A stretch of DNA of 40,719 bases from an uncultured Caryophanales bacterium (GCA_946623125.1 CAMOQR010000011.1:1-40719), one strand, 5' to 3'. Counted from the first letter of the stretch, positions 23,938-33,053 are shown. Made by a program: numbers and translations. The notes: generated by a model from the letters alone, not told the origin.

Positions 23938-23966
23938 ATTATAGCTATTTTTCTTATTATTCGCAA
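23938..23966 (-). promoter_or_regulatory. Promoter of surface paralogue A
   Basis: Minus-strand TTGCGA (23966-23961), 17-bp spacer, TATAAT (23943-23938), just after the DUF362 terminator. Confidence 0.65.
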
Positions 23967-23969
23967 TAT

Positions 23970-24013
23970 AAAAAGAGACTTTTGACAAAGGGTATTTTGT
24001 AAAAAGTCTCTTA
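23970..24013 (-). terminator. Terminator of the 538-aa protein/DUF362 operon
   Basis: AAGAGACTTTT (23973-23983) pairs with AAAAGTCTCTT (24002-24012), extended by an inner ACAAA/TTTGT stem, then T residues on the minus strand. Confidence 0.88.
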
Positions 24014-24035
24014 TTTCATTAATCAATTATTTGTC

Positions 24036-24923
24036 TTATATTTCTATTAGCTCGTAATTTGTAGTTCCAAGTCCAATACTTTCTGCATATTCTGTTATAT
24101 GTCTTCCTACTTGTCTATCTACTCTTTCCATCATTTTAGTGTGTCCTGGATCATTAGAATTCCAAATAGCATCTAAGAATGCTTGGTCATTTGCAACCGG
24201 ATCAAGGGATGCAAATATACCAATGTCTTCCATAACTGGATCACCTTGATTACAGTCACAATCACAATCAACACTTATTGCATTTGCAATCGTTATATAA
24301 ACAATTGGTTTGTTATTTTCTTTTAAATAATCAGCAACTGCTTTAGCTGCTTCTGCCATTGATTCAATAAAATCTTTTTGTTCATAATCTACACTCCAAC
24401 ACTTATCTGGATCTTCTGTTTGACCACAACTATGAATGTATGCTTTTCCATTACGAGATGCAATACCAATGGATTGATTTTTTAAGTTTGCTCCAAATCC
24501 ACCCATTGCATGTCCTTTACCATGTGCTAGGTTGATAATAGAATCATAATTTTTAAAATTTTCTCCAATGATATCATATTTTAAATGTCTTCCATTTTTT
24601 ACTGGAATTTTAAACTCATTATCTTCATCCATGATATCAACTTCTGCAAAAGAAGTAAATCCATGTTTTTCTGCGGTTTTTAAATGATCTTCTTTATTAT
24701 TTCTGGAACCAGGATATGCTGTATTACATTCTAGAATTGTTCCATTTAATTCTTTTACAAATGGTCCAATTAAATCTGCTTTTAAATATCCTTTTGCTCC
24801 ATCTTCTCCTGTTGATACTTTTACTCCTATTTTTCCTTTTAATTCAACTCCAAGTTTCTTATAAATTCTTCTTAGACTATCTGTTGTAATTTCTTTTGTA
24901 AAGAATACTTTTGCTTTTTCCAT
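24036..24923 (-). CDS. DUF362 domain protein
   Basis: A 295-residue protein of the DUF362 family. Typical segments are GVKVSTGEDGAKGYLKADLI (about 33-52), TAYPGSRN, INLAHGKGHAMGGFGANLKN and the C-terminal VDCDCDCNQGDPVMEDIGIFASLDPVANDQA. DUF362 proteins are often linked to iron-sulfur or ferredoxin domains; here no separate 4Fe-4S ferredoxin domain is visible, but the cysteines in SVDCDCDCNQG could bind a metal. No signal peptide is present, so it is cytoplasmic. Activity unknown. Its ATG directly follows the stop of the upstream membrane-protein gene (no gap), and AAAAGGAG lies in the end of that gene, so the two are translationally coupled. Confidence 0.88.
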   Translation of the reverse strand: MEKAKVFFTKEITTDSLRRIYKKLGVELKGKIGVKVSTGEDGAKGYLKADLIGPFVKELNGTILECNTAYPGSRNNKEDHLKTAEKHGFTSFAEVDIMDEDNEFKIPVKNGRHLKYDIIGENFKNYDSIINLAHGKGHAMGGFGANLKNQSIGIASRNGKAYIHSCGQTEDPDKCWSVDYEQKDFIESMAEAAKAVADYLKENNKPIVYITIANAISVDCDCDCNQGDPVMEDIGIFASLDPVANDQAFLDAIWNSNDPGHTKMMERVDRQVGRHITEYAESIGLGTTNYELIEI

Positions 24924-26540
24924 TTAATTCTCCTTTTCGATTTCTATTATTTTGATTACAGTGCTTTCTTTATTATATTTTATTTTTACTTTATCATTCT
25001 CTTTTAAGAATGGTAATAAGTCTTTCTTATCTTTAATAGATATCTTATATTTATTATCTTCTGTATCTGTAATATAGTAGTATGTATTTCCATCCATTAC
25101 GACATCTTTTATTTCTTTTATTACTATTTCTTTTTCTTTTTTCGCACTTGTTATTTCTTCTCCAAATTCATTTAAGTAGTTTTCACTTGCTTTTTCAATT
25201 CCTTTTGAACTGTCTGTTACAACTACCTTTTGGTAATCTGCAACATCTACAAAAGCATACATTTTTACTAGCCCTGCGTTATCTTTTAAACTAATTAAAT
25301 AAGTTGGTTTTCCGTTTAGGTTAATTAGTAAAGGGAAAGTTGATGTATAATTCATTTGTTGTACTTGTCCTTTGGCAGAATCCATTGCGGAATATTCTTC
25401 TGCGCCGGCTACTCCATAGAATTTAGTTTCTTTCGTTCTCATATTTGTTAAGATAAATCCAATATTTGATTCATCTGTTAATACTGATGTGATTCCAGTG
25501 TACAAATAAATATCATCATCCATGGCTAAATAATTATACCCTGTTGTAGTTGCAACTACATCTTTTTGAGTGAAGATAGAATTCCAATAACCATTCTTAT
25601 ATTTACCCCAATCATTTACTTGTTCAAGGATTAAATCAGCCTCATATACATGATCAACCCATTTTGGAATATCTTTTAATTTATAAAACTTACTTTTTCC
25701 ATTTGTAGGATCTAGTATTACAATTCCTTTTACTTCTCTTCTTTGACTTATTCCATGATATTTTACTACGCTTGCTATCCAATATGGTTTTCCTTCATTA
25801 TCTATTTCAAAATTAATAGAATCAAAATTATAAAATGGATAACTAAATTGAAGTTTTCGATATAAGTTTTCATTGAATAATGCAGATGGTGCATATTTCA
25901 TTCCTTTTTCTAGTTTGATTAGTTTAGCTTTTCCATTTGTTGAATCTACTGTAATATATCCTGTAATTCCTTTTTTACGGTTTGTTAACCATTTAATTGC
26001 TCCATTATATTCTAATGGTGTTACTCTAATAATATCATCATTATAATTAATTTGTGTATAGGCATCTGATACATCATATTGAGATACTAATTCACTCATT
26101 TGTCCCATAACACGATCTCCTAACTTTTCTGATGAATCTCTATCAAGTAATGGTAGTTTTTGGAAATCAACTTCTTTTATTTCTTCTTGGAATGATTTTG
26201 TTGTATCTACTTCAATTCTTTCATAATACTTTTTTGCATTAAACAATGGTGAATTTATAATTACTAATAAAATCATAATGATAAAGTATGCTGGTAGTAT
26301 TAACCAGACTTTTGAAATTTTATATTTTGTATATTTTTTTCCAGACATTAAATCTTGAAATTTTTGTCCTGTTTTTATAATTGTAATACTTCCAATTAAT
26401 ATTAGTAATATTGGTACTATAAATGCATAAAAGCCAAAATTATGAATATCTATTGCTGGATATGTCATATAGTAAGATATTAATGTATATAGAATTGTTA
26501 TAAGTATTGCAATTCCTATTTTATTCTTATTTTTTCTCAT
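24924..26540 (-). CDS. Unknown membrane protein with large extracytoplasmic domain
   Basis: A 538-residue protein. The N-terminal part has three hydrophobic helices (about 8-26, 35-55 and 78-100), then a large polar region to the end, presumably outside the cell. The outer part has repeated beta-hairpin-like blocks ending in similar phrases (GYITVDSTNGKAKL, GIVILDPTNGKSKF), reminiscent of PepSY-type or other small repeat folds. I do not recognise a family. The ORF opens at a GTG within the ribosome site AGGTGA; the ATG at 26540 is better placed. An extended -10 TGATATAAT lies at 26558-26566. Its last codons carry the ribosome site of the DUF362 gene, with stop and start touching, which suggests that the two proteins work together. 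It sits between two paralogous surface-protein genes. Confidence 0.75.
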   Translation of the reverse strand: MRKNKNKIGIAILITILYTLISYYMTYPAIDIHNFGFYAFIVPILLILIGSITIIKTGQKFQDLMSGKKYTKYKISKVWLILPAYFIIMILLVIINSPLFNAKKYYERIEVDTTKSFQEEIKEVDFQKLPLLDRDSSEKLGDRVMGQMSELVSQYDVSDAYTQINYNDDIIRVTPLEYNGAIKWLTNRKKGITGYITVDSTNGKAKLIKLEKGMKYAPSALFNENLYRKLQFSYPFYNFDSINFEIDNEGKPYWIASVVKYHGISQRREVKGIVILDPTNGKSKFYKLKDIPKWVDHVYEADLILEQVNDWGKYKNGYWNSIFTQKDVVATTTGYNYLAMDDDIYLYTGITSVLTDESNIGFILTNMRTKETKFYGVAGAEEYSAMDSAKGQVQQMNYTSTFPLLINLNGKPTYLISLKDNAGLVKMYAFVDVADYQKVVVTDSSKGIEKASENYLNEFGEEITSAKKEKEIVIKEIKDVVMDGNTYYYITDTEDNKYKISIKDKKDLLPFLKENDKVKIKYNKESTVIKIIEIEKEN

Positions 26541-26557
26541 ATTAATCACCTGTTTCT

Positions 26558-26566
26558 ATTATATCA
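26558..26566 (-). promoter_or_regulatory. Extended -10 promoter of the 538-aa/DUF362 operon
   Basis: TGATATAAT on the minus strand, 17 bp before the ATG; no clear -35. Confidence 0.55.
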
Positions 26567-26571
26567 AATAA

Positions 26572-26606
26572 TAAATAAAAGAAAAAGAAGCTTTTTACTC
26601 CTTTTT
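26572..26606 (-). terminator. Terminator after surface paralogue B
   Basis: AAAAAGGAG pairs with CTTCTTTTT (one G-U) around a 7-nt loop, then CTTTTATTTAT on the minus strand. It starts at the gene's stop codon and is weaker than the others. Confidence 0.5.
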
Positions 26607-27553
26607 TACATCATACAACTATCACCTGTTCCATATATATAGGTATGATTTTCTTCAATACCATCATCATAGTGAATTAAGTCCTCACTATATAATGAAT
26701 TATTATGTTGTTGATAATACATGTAATTTGTGTTTGGTGTGCAAGTACCTGCTCCTTCAATAAAGTTTATATGATTAATATTGTATTTACTATGAAGCCA
26801 CTCATTCCATGTCATGTTTTCTACAAACTCATATTCTTTTGGTTCATTATATGTACCATACATTTTTTTTTGAATATAAAACTTTTTAAAATTTATTTTT
26901 TCTATTTCTACATTAGAATCTATTTTTATTTCTACTTTACATATTGCATTTGTAATCATTGGTAGGAATAAAAACATGGCTATTATGGTAAGAGCAAGTG
27001 TTTTTTTCTTGTTTTTCTTACTTATGATAAATATACTTAGTGATAGTATTATCATTATAATTAATAAGGTTAATAAAATATTAGAAAATGTAGTAGGATT
27101 TTGTATATTGTTATTATTTGATAAATTTACTACTATTTCTTGATTATTATTATAGATTCCATTTTGAAAATCAGATTCGTCTACTTCTTTATTATAACTA
27201 ACTCTTAATTGAATTTCTTTTTCTTCTTGTGGTTCTATTGTTTTATCTTTTGATAGAATACTATATTCTATATATTCTGATGTCTTTGCAAAAGAGTTTT
27301 CATCTATTTCAAATGGTGTTTTCTCTTCATTTTTTACTAATATATTATAAGTAATGGAATCTCCTACTTTATCCATTTCAATATTTAAATGGATTTTTTT
27401 ATCTTTAATTGTGGCTGGGGATTTTTCTATTGCAAATCCATTACTTGATATAGCATTAATAGATTGAATGGAAATATTATCAGAATTACATGTTTCAGCG
27501 CTTATGCATAATGGTAATAATAATAAAATGATTAGTAATAATTTCTTTTTCAT
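26606..27553 (-). CDS. Surface protein B: paralogue of A with a short Cys-containing C-terminal domain
   Basis: The 315-residue product repeats the plan of surface protein A: signal peptide (cut near SAE, residues 19-20), beta-rich domain with the shared blocks KVGDS, LRVSYNKEVDESDFQNGIY and VVNLSN, then NPTTF (152-156) where A has NPKTG, a helix (157-178), KKNKKK, a second hydrophobic helix ending MITNA, then ICKVEIKIDSNVEIE. The C-terminal 100 residues differ from A: MTWNEWLHSKYN (about 247-258), then Cys271 and Cys313. The Gly of a sortase signal is replaced by Phe, so sorting may be lost and the helix may be a plain anchor. The start overlaps the stop of the preceding surface gene (ATGA), so they are cotranslated. 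Function unknown. Confidence 0.78.
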   Translation of the reverse strand: MKKKLLLIILLLLPLCISAETCNSDNISIQSINAISSNGFAIEKSPATIKDKKIHLNIEMDKVGDSITYNILVKNEEKTPFEIDENSFAKTSEYIEYSILSKDKTIEPQEEKEIQLRVSYNKEVDESDFQNGIYNNNQEIVVNLSNNNNIQNPTTFSNILLTLLIIMIILSLSIFIISKKNKKKTLALTIIAMFLFLPMITNAICKVEIKIDSNVEIEKINFKKFYIQKKMYGTYNEPKEYEFVENMTWNEWLHSKYNINHINFIEGAGTCTPNTNYMYYQQHNNSLYSEDLIHYDDGIEENHTYIYGTGDSCMM

Positions 27554-29055
27554 AATTCTACTTGGTCATCCTTTTTTTCTTTTTTCTTGGTATATATTTT
27601 AAATATAATACATACACTTGCGATTAGTATTAAGAAGAAGATAAAGATTGATGATACTGTTAATGGGTTAATTGTAGTTGCCCATCTTGCTTCTATTGTT
27701 ACATTTTCGTATGGCATAGTAAATTTATTCGTACTAATACTTACTGTTCCATCTTTATTTGTTGTTAGGTCTTCTTCATTAAATTGTACTTTTTCTTGAC
27801 TGTCCGTTGTAACAGTTAAACCTGCTAGTTTTAAACCTTTTTTAGCACTTACTTTAAAAGATATTACTTCTCCTCCAGCCGCTCTATCAATTACTTCAAT
27901 GGTTCCATTCCCATCTGTTTTTGTACGAATATTATATTTAATATTATCTTTTGCAATTGTTACAGTTGGACGTAGTCCGGCACGTGGTATTCCTCCACAA
28001 TTTGTACTAGACATACATATATCTCCAGATGAGGAAACAAAATATGCAAAATCACTACCTTCATTAGAAGAACTGGTATAATTTCCTGCTAATGTTTTCA
28101 ACCAATAACTAGTATTCCATATCCATTTGTAATCATCCGATACAAATTGTTTTAAATCCCCTATATTACTGTATGATGTTCCATCTTCTTCTGTAGGAGA
28201 AATCTCATTAGATAACCATTGACTTAATGGAAGATGTTTTTTACTGATTGAATAAATTAAATTATCAAGATTGCTTATATTTAACATATCTACACTAGAT
28301 ACATCATATCCCATATCATTTAATTGATCTTTATAATCATATAAATATCCAACAATATAGGAATCATCTATAAATTCAATATTTGTATATCCATCCAAAA
28401 AATTATCATAACTTTTTACTAAATTGCTTCTATTTTGATACCCAGTTGGGAAAAGATTAAAAGTAGCATATATTGGATAATTAGCATTTCCTTTTTCTCC
28501 GGTTACTCCTCTTGCCAATTCATTTTGAAGTGCATATTCTCCTCTTAAATAATTATTAATAACCGTATAAGGATAAATTTTTATAGAATCATTTCTATAT
28601 GTTTTTCCTTCTTCCACATACTCTTCTCCTGGCACAAACATATAATATGCACTTTTACCTTCACGTAAGGCAAAACTTTCTATACCATCTAATGAATCCA
28701 ATTCATATTTTTCCATAATTTTGTTCATAAATTCATCATAATCTACTTGGTTACCATCAAAATAGTAAGTAAAATTTGAATAACTGGAACAATTTCCGTT
28801 TGAGCATTCTATCTTTTCATAGTATTTGCTAGGATCCAGTACAATTTTGTCGTAATTTGCTCCAACATATAAGTTATATTTGGAAAGCATTTTTACTTCA
28901 TTTTCATTACTATCTATGATGTAGAAGTGTTCATTTCCGCATGATATTTCACTACCTATGGTATTTAAATTACCAGATTCTACTTTACAATATTCTTTTG
29001 CATTTACAATTAGGGGGATAAATAAAATTAAAATTAACAATATTTTTTTCTTCAT
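27550..29055 (-). CDS. Surface protein C with InlB-repeat-like domain and C-terminal anchor
   Basis: The 501-residue product has a signal peptide (cut after VNA, about residue 19), a large N-terminal region without recognised family (about 20-300, several cysteines), a block around SYWLKTLAGNYTSSSNEGSD and GGIPRAGLRPTVTI (about 315-375) that resembles the end of DUF6273-type domains, a beta domain like the divergent InlB B-repeat (about 380-456, ending EARW), NPLTV at 463-467, a membrane helix and a tail KKKEKKDDQVEL. It is anchored in the membrane, exposed outside, with a possible binding role. Only a weak ribosome site (TAGAGTAG) is seen. It is first in an operon with surface protein B, overlapping it by four bases. 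Confidence 0.78.
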   Translation of the reverse strand: MKKKILLILILFIPLIVNAKEYCKVESGNLNTIGSEISCGNEHFYIIDSNENEVKMLSKYNLYVGANYDKIVLDPSKYYEKIECSNGNCSSYSNFTYYFDGNQVDYDEFMNKIMEKYELDSLDGIESFALREGKSAYYMFVPGEEYVEEGKTYRNDSIKIYPYTVINNYLRGEYALQNELARGVTGEKGNANYPIYATFNLFPTGYQNRSNLVKSYDNFLDGYTNIEFIDDSYIVGYLYDYKDQLNDMGYDVSSVDMLNISNLDNLIYSISKKHLPLSQWLSNEISPTEEDGTSYSNIGDLKQFVSDDYKWIWNTSYWLKTLAGNYTSSSNEGSDFAYFVSSSGDICMSSTNCGGIPRAGLRPTVTIAKDNIKYNIRTKTDGNGTIEVIDRAAGGEVISFKVSAKKGLKLAGLTVTTDSQEKVQFNEEDLTTNKDGTVSISTNKFTMPYENVTIEARWATTINPLTVSSIFIFFLILIASVCIIFKIYTKKKEKKDDQVEL

Positions 29056-29077
29056 ATACTACTCTACTTTCTTATTC

Positions 29078-29107
29078 ATTTTATCATATTAAAAAAATTT
29101 ATTTCAA
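29078..29107 (-). promoter_or_regulatory. Promoter of the surface C-B operon
   Basis: Minus-strand TTGAAA (29107-29102), 18-bp spacer, TAAAAT (29083-29078) in the extended form TGATAAAAT. Confidence 0.6.
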
Positions 29108-29117
29108 TATGATATAT

Positions 29118-29150
29118 AAAAAAAATAGATTTTTTACATCTATTTTTTTT
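29118..29150 (-). terminator. Terminator of the MMPL/YhgE-like operon
   Basis: AAAAAAAATAGAT (29118-29130) pairs with ATCTATTTTTTTT (29138-29150) around a 7-nt loop; eight T follow on the minus strand. It overlaps the stop codon. Confidence 0.88.
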
Positions 29151-30825
29151 CTAATTTATAAATAAAAATTGTTTCATCTACATTGTTACTTGAAAATCCT
29201 TTATAGTTTTTACTTAGATTTCCTAACTGTTTTATTCTGTAGGTATAGTTTGTTGCGAGATGAGAATATTCTGTCAATTTTTTAATTCCTTCTCTATTTA
29301 TTTTTGAAATTCCTTCTTCTAATTCTGTACTACCACTTGTTAATTGTTTTCCTCCATCAACTAATTGATTGGATCCTTCATATAATTTACTTAGTCCATC
29401 TGTAAGATTCGTTGATCCTTCTTGTAATTGTCCAATTCCTCCAACTAATGTATTTATTTTTTGCTTAAAAGCATCAATATATTCTTGTTTTATTTCTGTA
29501 GAATCATCAAGCCCTAATACACTTTTTAAAACAATTTCTATTGTTGCGTTGGCACCACTTAATTTCGCCTGAGCATATGGAAGTGTTGCTAAATTGTTTT
29601 GAGCATCAACTATTCCTTCGTTATAGGCTTTTATTCCTTCTTCTAATTGAGTCTTTATTTGTTCTAATTGTGCCAATTGATTTTCTTGTTCTTCCGTTAT
29701 TAAGTTAGCCTCTTTTAATTGATTTAGTTGAATAATTTGAGATTTTACTGTTAAAAGTTGATTTTCTAATTCTTCTTTTTTATTTTGTGCTTCTTCAATT
29801 CCTGCTTTTAATTTTTCTTCTGTTTCTCCTTTTGTAATTTCATTTAATAGTCTTTGATTGTCTTGATAAGTACTATATAGTTTATCTACTAATATATTTA
29901 GAGAAGAAATAGAAGTTGTGTTATCATTAATTTGTGTTAGTCCTTCTTTTATGGCATCTGATCCATCTAATGCTTGTTCAAGTCCTTTGTTTAACTCTTC
30001 TAATCCATTATATAACTTTCTTGTTCCATCATTTAATTGTTTAGAACCATTTTCTAATGCATTCATTCCATTTTGTAGAGTATTCATTGAATTATTTAGT
30101 GTATATACTTTATCTAATTTATTTAAATCTGCATTTTCAATTAGTTTTGGTGTTGCCATGATATACACTTCACCTAATTCAAATTTTTCTGTTTCATATG
30201 AAATGGTAATTTTATCAAAGTTTTTTAATTCCTCTATTTTTGTACTTTCATATAATCCTGGAGATGATATCCCTGTTATTACATTCATTGTACCTGTATT
30301 TACTATTTTTCCATTATCAATTTGAATATTTGTATTACCTTTTGTTGGTAATGTCATTATTGTTGCGACTACAAAAGGGGTATATAGATTACTATCTTCT
30401 TGATAAGAGTTATTATGAAATAACAATTCGATTTTAATATTTCCTTTTTTATTTTTTATATCATTATATTTCTTTTCTTCTCCATTTAAATAATATTTTG
30501 TTTGTACTCCTATCGGTAAAGACGAAGAGATTTTACCTTGATATACAATCTCTTTTCCAGTAGATTTCCATGTTATTTTTTCATTTTCTTTTGAGAATTT
30601 TTCATCTCCATTTACGTTTTTAATATTTTCTAGATTGGTATAGTCTTCTATCTCTCCTTTTTCAATATCTTTTAATCTAACATTAATACTTGTTTTTTCT
30701 ACTTCTCCATTTGATTTTAATGTTGTATAAACTGTTTCTTGTTTTGTCATTGCAAATGTTGAAATTGGATTGAATAAAGATAATAGTGTTATTGGAATTA
30801 TTAATTTTTTTGATAAATAATTCAT
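29140..30825 (-). CDS. Secreted YhgE/Pip-like coiled stalk protein
   Basis: The 561-residue product has a signal peptide (cut near STFA, about residue 25), a beta-rich N-terminal region (about 30-230), then long helices with roughly seven- to eleven-residue glycine repeats such as LQNGMNALENGSKQLNDG, LYNGLEELNKGL and, later, LQEGSTNLTDGLSKLYEGS, typical of YhgE/Pip and related outer stalks (about 240-320 and 465-520). A charged coiled coil lies between (about 325-410). Unlike YhgE/Pip proteins, no block of membrane helices follows; the protein ends with a polar segment, so it is the extracellular part alone. AAGGGA precedes the ATG, one base after the MMPL gene's stop, so the stalk and the transporter are likely partners. 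Confidence 0.78.
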   Translation of the reverse strand: MNYLSKKLIIPITLLSLFNPISTFAMTKQETVYTTLKSNGEVEKTSINVRLKDIEKGEIEDYTNLENIKNVNGDEKFSKENEKITWKSTGKEIVYQGKISSSLPIGVQTKYYLNGEEKKYNDIKNKKGNIKIELLFHNNSYQEDSNLYTPFVVATIMTLPTKGNTNIQIDNGKIVNTGTMNVITGISSPGLYESTKIEELKNFDKITISYETEKFELGEVYIMATPKLIENADLNKLDKVYTLNNSMNTLQNGMNALENGSKQLNDGTRKLYNGLEELNKGLEQALDGSDAIKEGLTQINDNTTSISSLNILVDKLYSTYQDNQRLLNEITKGETEEKLKAGIEEAQNKKEELENQLLTVKSQIIQLNQLKEANLITEEQENQLAQLEQIKTQLEEGIKAYNEGIVDAQNNLATLPYAQAKLSGANATIEIVLKSVLGLDDSTEIKQEYIDAFKQKINTLVGGIGQLQEGSTNLTDGLSKLYEGSNQLVDGGKQLTSGSTELEEGISKINREGIKKLTEYSHLATNYTYRIKQLGNLSKNYKGFSSNNVDETIFIYKLEKK

Positions 30826-30826
30826 T

Positions 30827-32893
30827 TTATTTCCCTTCTTTCATTTTTTTTGTTGTTTTCAGTATGAATTTATCTCCTAATATTAATAAGGATGGTAAAA
30901 TCAAAATAACAACTAGCATACTAATAATTGATCCTCTTGCAAGGAGTGTACATATAGAACCTATCATATCAATTTTTGTAAATAAGGCTACTCCTATCGT
31001 TGCAGCAAAGAAACAAAGTGCTGATGATATGATAGATGGAACTGTAACTTTCAATGTGTTTTCCATTGCTTTCTTTTTATCTTGCTTCTTGTTGTTTCTC
31101 TCTTCTAAATATTTTGTAGACATTAGTATTGCGTAGTCTATTGTTGCTCCTAACTGTATCGTTCCTACTATAATAGAGGCAACAAATGGAAGCGTTGTGT
31201 TCGTATAGTATGCACATGCCATGTTCATAAAGATAGCAAATTCGATTGCTAAGATCAAAATGATTGGTAATCCAATTGATTGTAATACTACTACCATTAT
31301 GATAAATATAACAATTATTGATGTATAGTTTACCATTTTAAAATCATGATCTGCTATCGTTACCAAATCTTTCATTAATGGCCCTTCTCCTGCAAGTATT
31401 GCATTTTTATCATATTTTTTAATAATCTTATCAATTATATTTACTTGATTGTTTAATTCATTTGATGCAATTTCATATGTTGAATTTATTATTATTAATT
31501 GATACTTATCATTTTCTATTAAATCTTTTAAATCTTCTGGCAATAAATCTTCCATATCTCTTGATGCTATCGTTGAAGGTGATAACACTAGACTTATTCC
31601 TTTTACATCATTTATTTCATCTACCATTTTGTCTATTTCATTCTTTTTAATATTTTTATTCATTATTACAATTTCTGGTGAAATGATATTAAATTTTTCT
31701 GCTAGAGATGAATTTGCTACATGAAATGGTAAAGTTTTTGGTAAAGAATCATCTAGTTTATAATATATTTCATAATTCTTATTTCCTATATATGCTGGAA
31801 TCATTAATAAAATAAATATGATGAACATTCCAATATAATGTTTAATGGAGAATTTTTGGATTTTTTCAAATTTTGGAAATAGATTTTTATGTTTTGTTTT
31901 TACAATCCATTTATCAAAACACAATACAAGTGATGGAAAAATTGTTAATACTGTGATTAGTCCAAATAATACTCCTTTTGCCATTACTAATCCTATATCT
32001 GTTCCTAGTGTTAAGTCCATTGTACATAATGCTAAAAAGCCTGCAAATGTTGTTAAGGATGATCCTATTACTGATTTAAAAGTTTCTTGAATTGCAGTTG
32101 ACATTGCTTTTTTATTGTTTTTTTCTTTTTCTTTTGCTTGTTCATATTTATGATATAAGAATATTGAAAAATCTGTTGTCACTCCTAATTGCAACACAGC
32201 ACTTATTGCTTTTGTAATGTAGCTGATTTGTCCAAAGAAAATATTAGTTCCCATATTATAAATTATAGCAAGTCCGATATTTCCTAGTAAAAAGACTGGC
32301 ATAATATAACTGTTTGTTGCAAATAATAAAACAATTATACATAGAATTACAGATATTATTACGTATATAGCAATTTCTTTGTCAGATGTTATCTTTGTAT
32401 CTAATAACATTGATGTCATACTACTTACTTGACTCGCATCTTCTACTGTCTCTCTTAATTCTGTTACGGCATCTATTGTTATATCTTCTGATGTTGCGCC
32501 ATCAAAGGTAACCATAATAATACTTGTATCATCATGATATAATTTTTCTAAAACTTTTTCTGGTAACATTTCTTTAGGAATGCTAGTTCCTATTCCATCT
32601 ATAATACTAAATACTTTGTTTACTCCGTTGATTTTTTTTATCTTTTCTTCTAGTTTTAATACTTGTTTTGCATCTTTCATATCTGTCATTACGAAAGCAT
32701 AAGATCCTAAACCAAAATCATCTGTTAATATTTTTTCTCCTTTTATTGTTTCAATATCTTCTGGTAAATATACTAAAATATCATAGTTAATCTTTGTGTT
32801 ACAGTATCCTATTATTGCTGGTATAAGACATAATAGACCAATCCATAATATTAAATTACTATGATTTGCAATCCAATCTGCTATTTTTTTCAT
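30827..32893 (-). CDS. MMPL/RND-family transporter
   Basis: A 688-residue membrane protein with the two-fold RND plan: helix 1 (about 13-30), an outer loop domain (about 35-165), six helices (about 170-330), then a second outer domain (about 375-510) and five or six more helices (about 515-680). The repeated segments TDFSIFLYHKYEQAKEK (first half) and IDYAILMSTKYLEERN (second half) match the helix-4 region of MMPL proteins, where Asp residues carry protons. Bacillota MMPL proteins export lipids, peptides or drugs. GAGGAGGG precedes the ATG. It is first in an operon with the stalk protein; a TetR regulator is divergent, which suggests substrate-induced expression. Confidence 0.9.
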   Translation of the reverse strand: MKKIADWIANHSNLILWIGLLCLIPAIIGYCNTKINYDILVYLPEDIETIKGEKILTDDFGLGSYAFVMTDMKDAKQVLKLEEKIKKINGVNKVFSIIDGIGTSIPKEMLPEKVLEKLYHDDTSIIMVTFDGATSEDITIDAVTELRETVEDASQVSSMTSMLLDTKITSDKEIAIYVIISVILCIIVLLFATNSYIMPVFLLGNIGLAIIYNMGTNIFFGQISYITKAISAVLQLGVTTDFSIFLYHKYEQAKEKEKNNKKAMSTAIQETFKSVIGSSLTTFAGFLALCTMDLTLGTDIGLVMAKGVLFGLITVLTIFPSLVLCFDKWIVKTKHKNLFPKFEKIQKFSIKHYIGMFIIFILLMIPAYIGNKNYEIYYKLDDSLPKTLPFHVANSSLAEKFNIISPEIVIMNKNIKKNEIDKMVDEINDVKGISLVLSPSTIASRDMEDLLPEDLKDLIENDKYQLIIINSTYEIASNELNNQVNIIDKIIKKYDKNAILAGEGPLMKDLVTIADHDFKMVNYTSIIVIFIIMVVVLQSIGLPIILILAIEFAIFMNMACAYYTNTTLPFVASIIVGTIQLGATIDYAILMSTKYLEERNNKKQDKKKAMENTLKVTVPSIISSALCFFAATIGVALFTKIDMIGSICTLLARGSIISMLVVILILPSLLILGDKFILKTTKKMKEGK

Positions 32894-32916
32894 ATTTTTC
32901 CCTCCTCATTTTAATA

Positions 32917-32944
32917 ATTCTATGCTTTCTAAAAAAATAGTTAA
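32917..32944 (-). promoter_or_regulatory. Possible promoter of the MMPL operon
   Basis: Minus-strand TTAACT (32944-32939), 16-bp spacer, TAGAAT (32922-32917). No convincing TetR operator palindrome was found in the 176 bp between the divergent genes. Confidence 0.4.
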
Positions 32945-33024
32945 GTGTTTTTTTCTTCTTTTTGTTGTTTAGGCTACATTTTTCTTTATTTTGTTTATGT
33001 TTTTTCCAATTTTTGTTGGTTATC

Positions 33025-33053
33025 TTTACATTTATCGTTTATTTTACTATAAT
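33025..33053 (+). promoter_or_regulatory. Promoter of the TetR gene
   Basis: TTTACA (33025-33030), 17-bp spacer, TATAAT (33048-33053). Confidence 0.7.

Noticed and set aside
29140-30825. YhgE/Pip-like protein as EsaA of a type VII secretion system.
   Set aside because: No WXG100 protein, EssC-type ATPase or other Ess gene is nearby, and the membrane-helix block of EsaA is missing.
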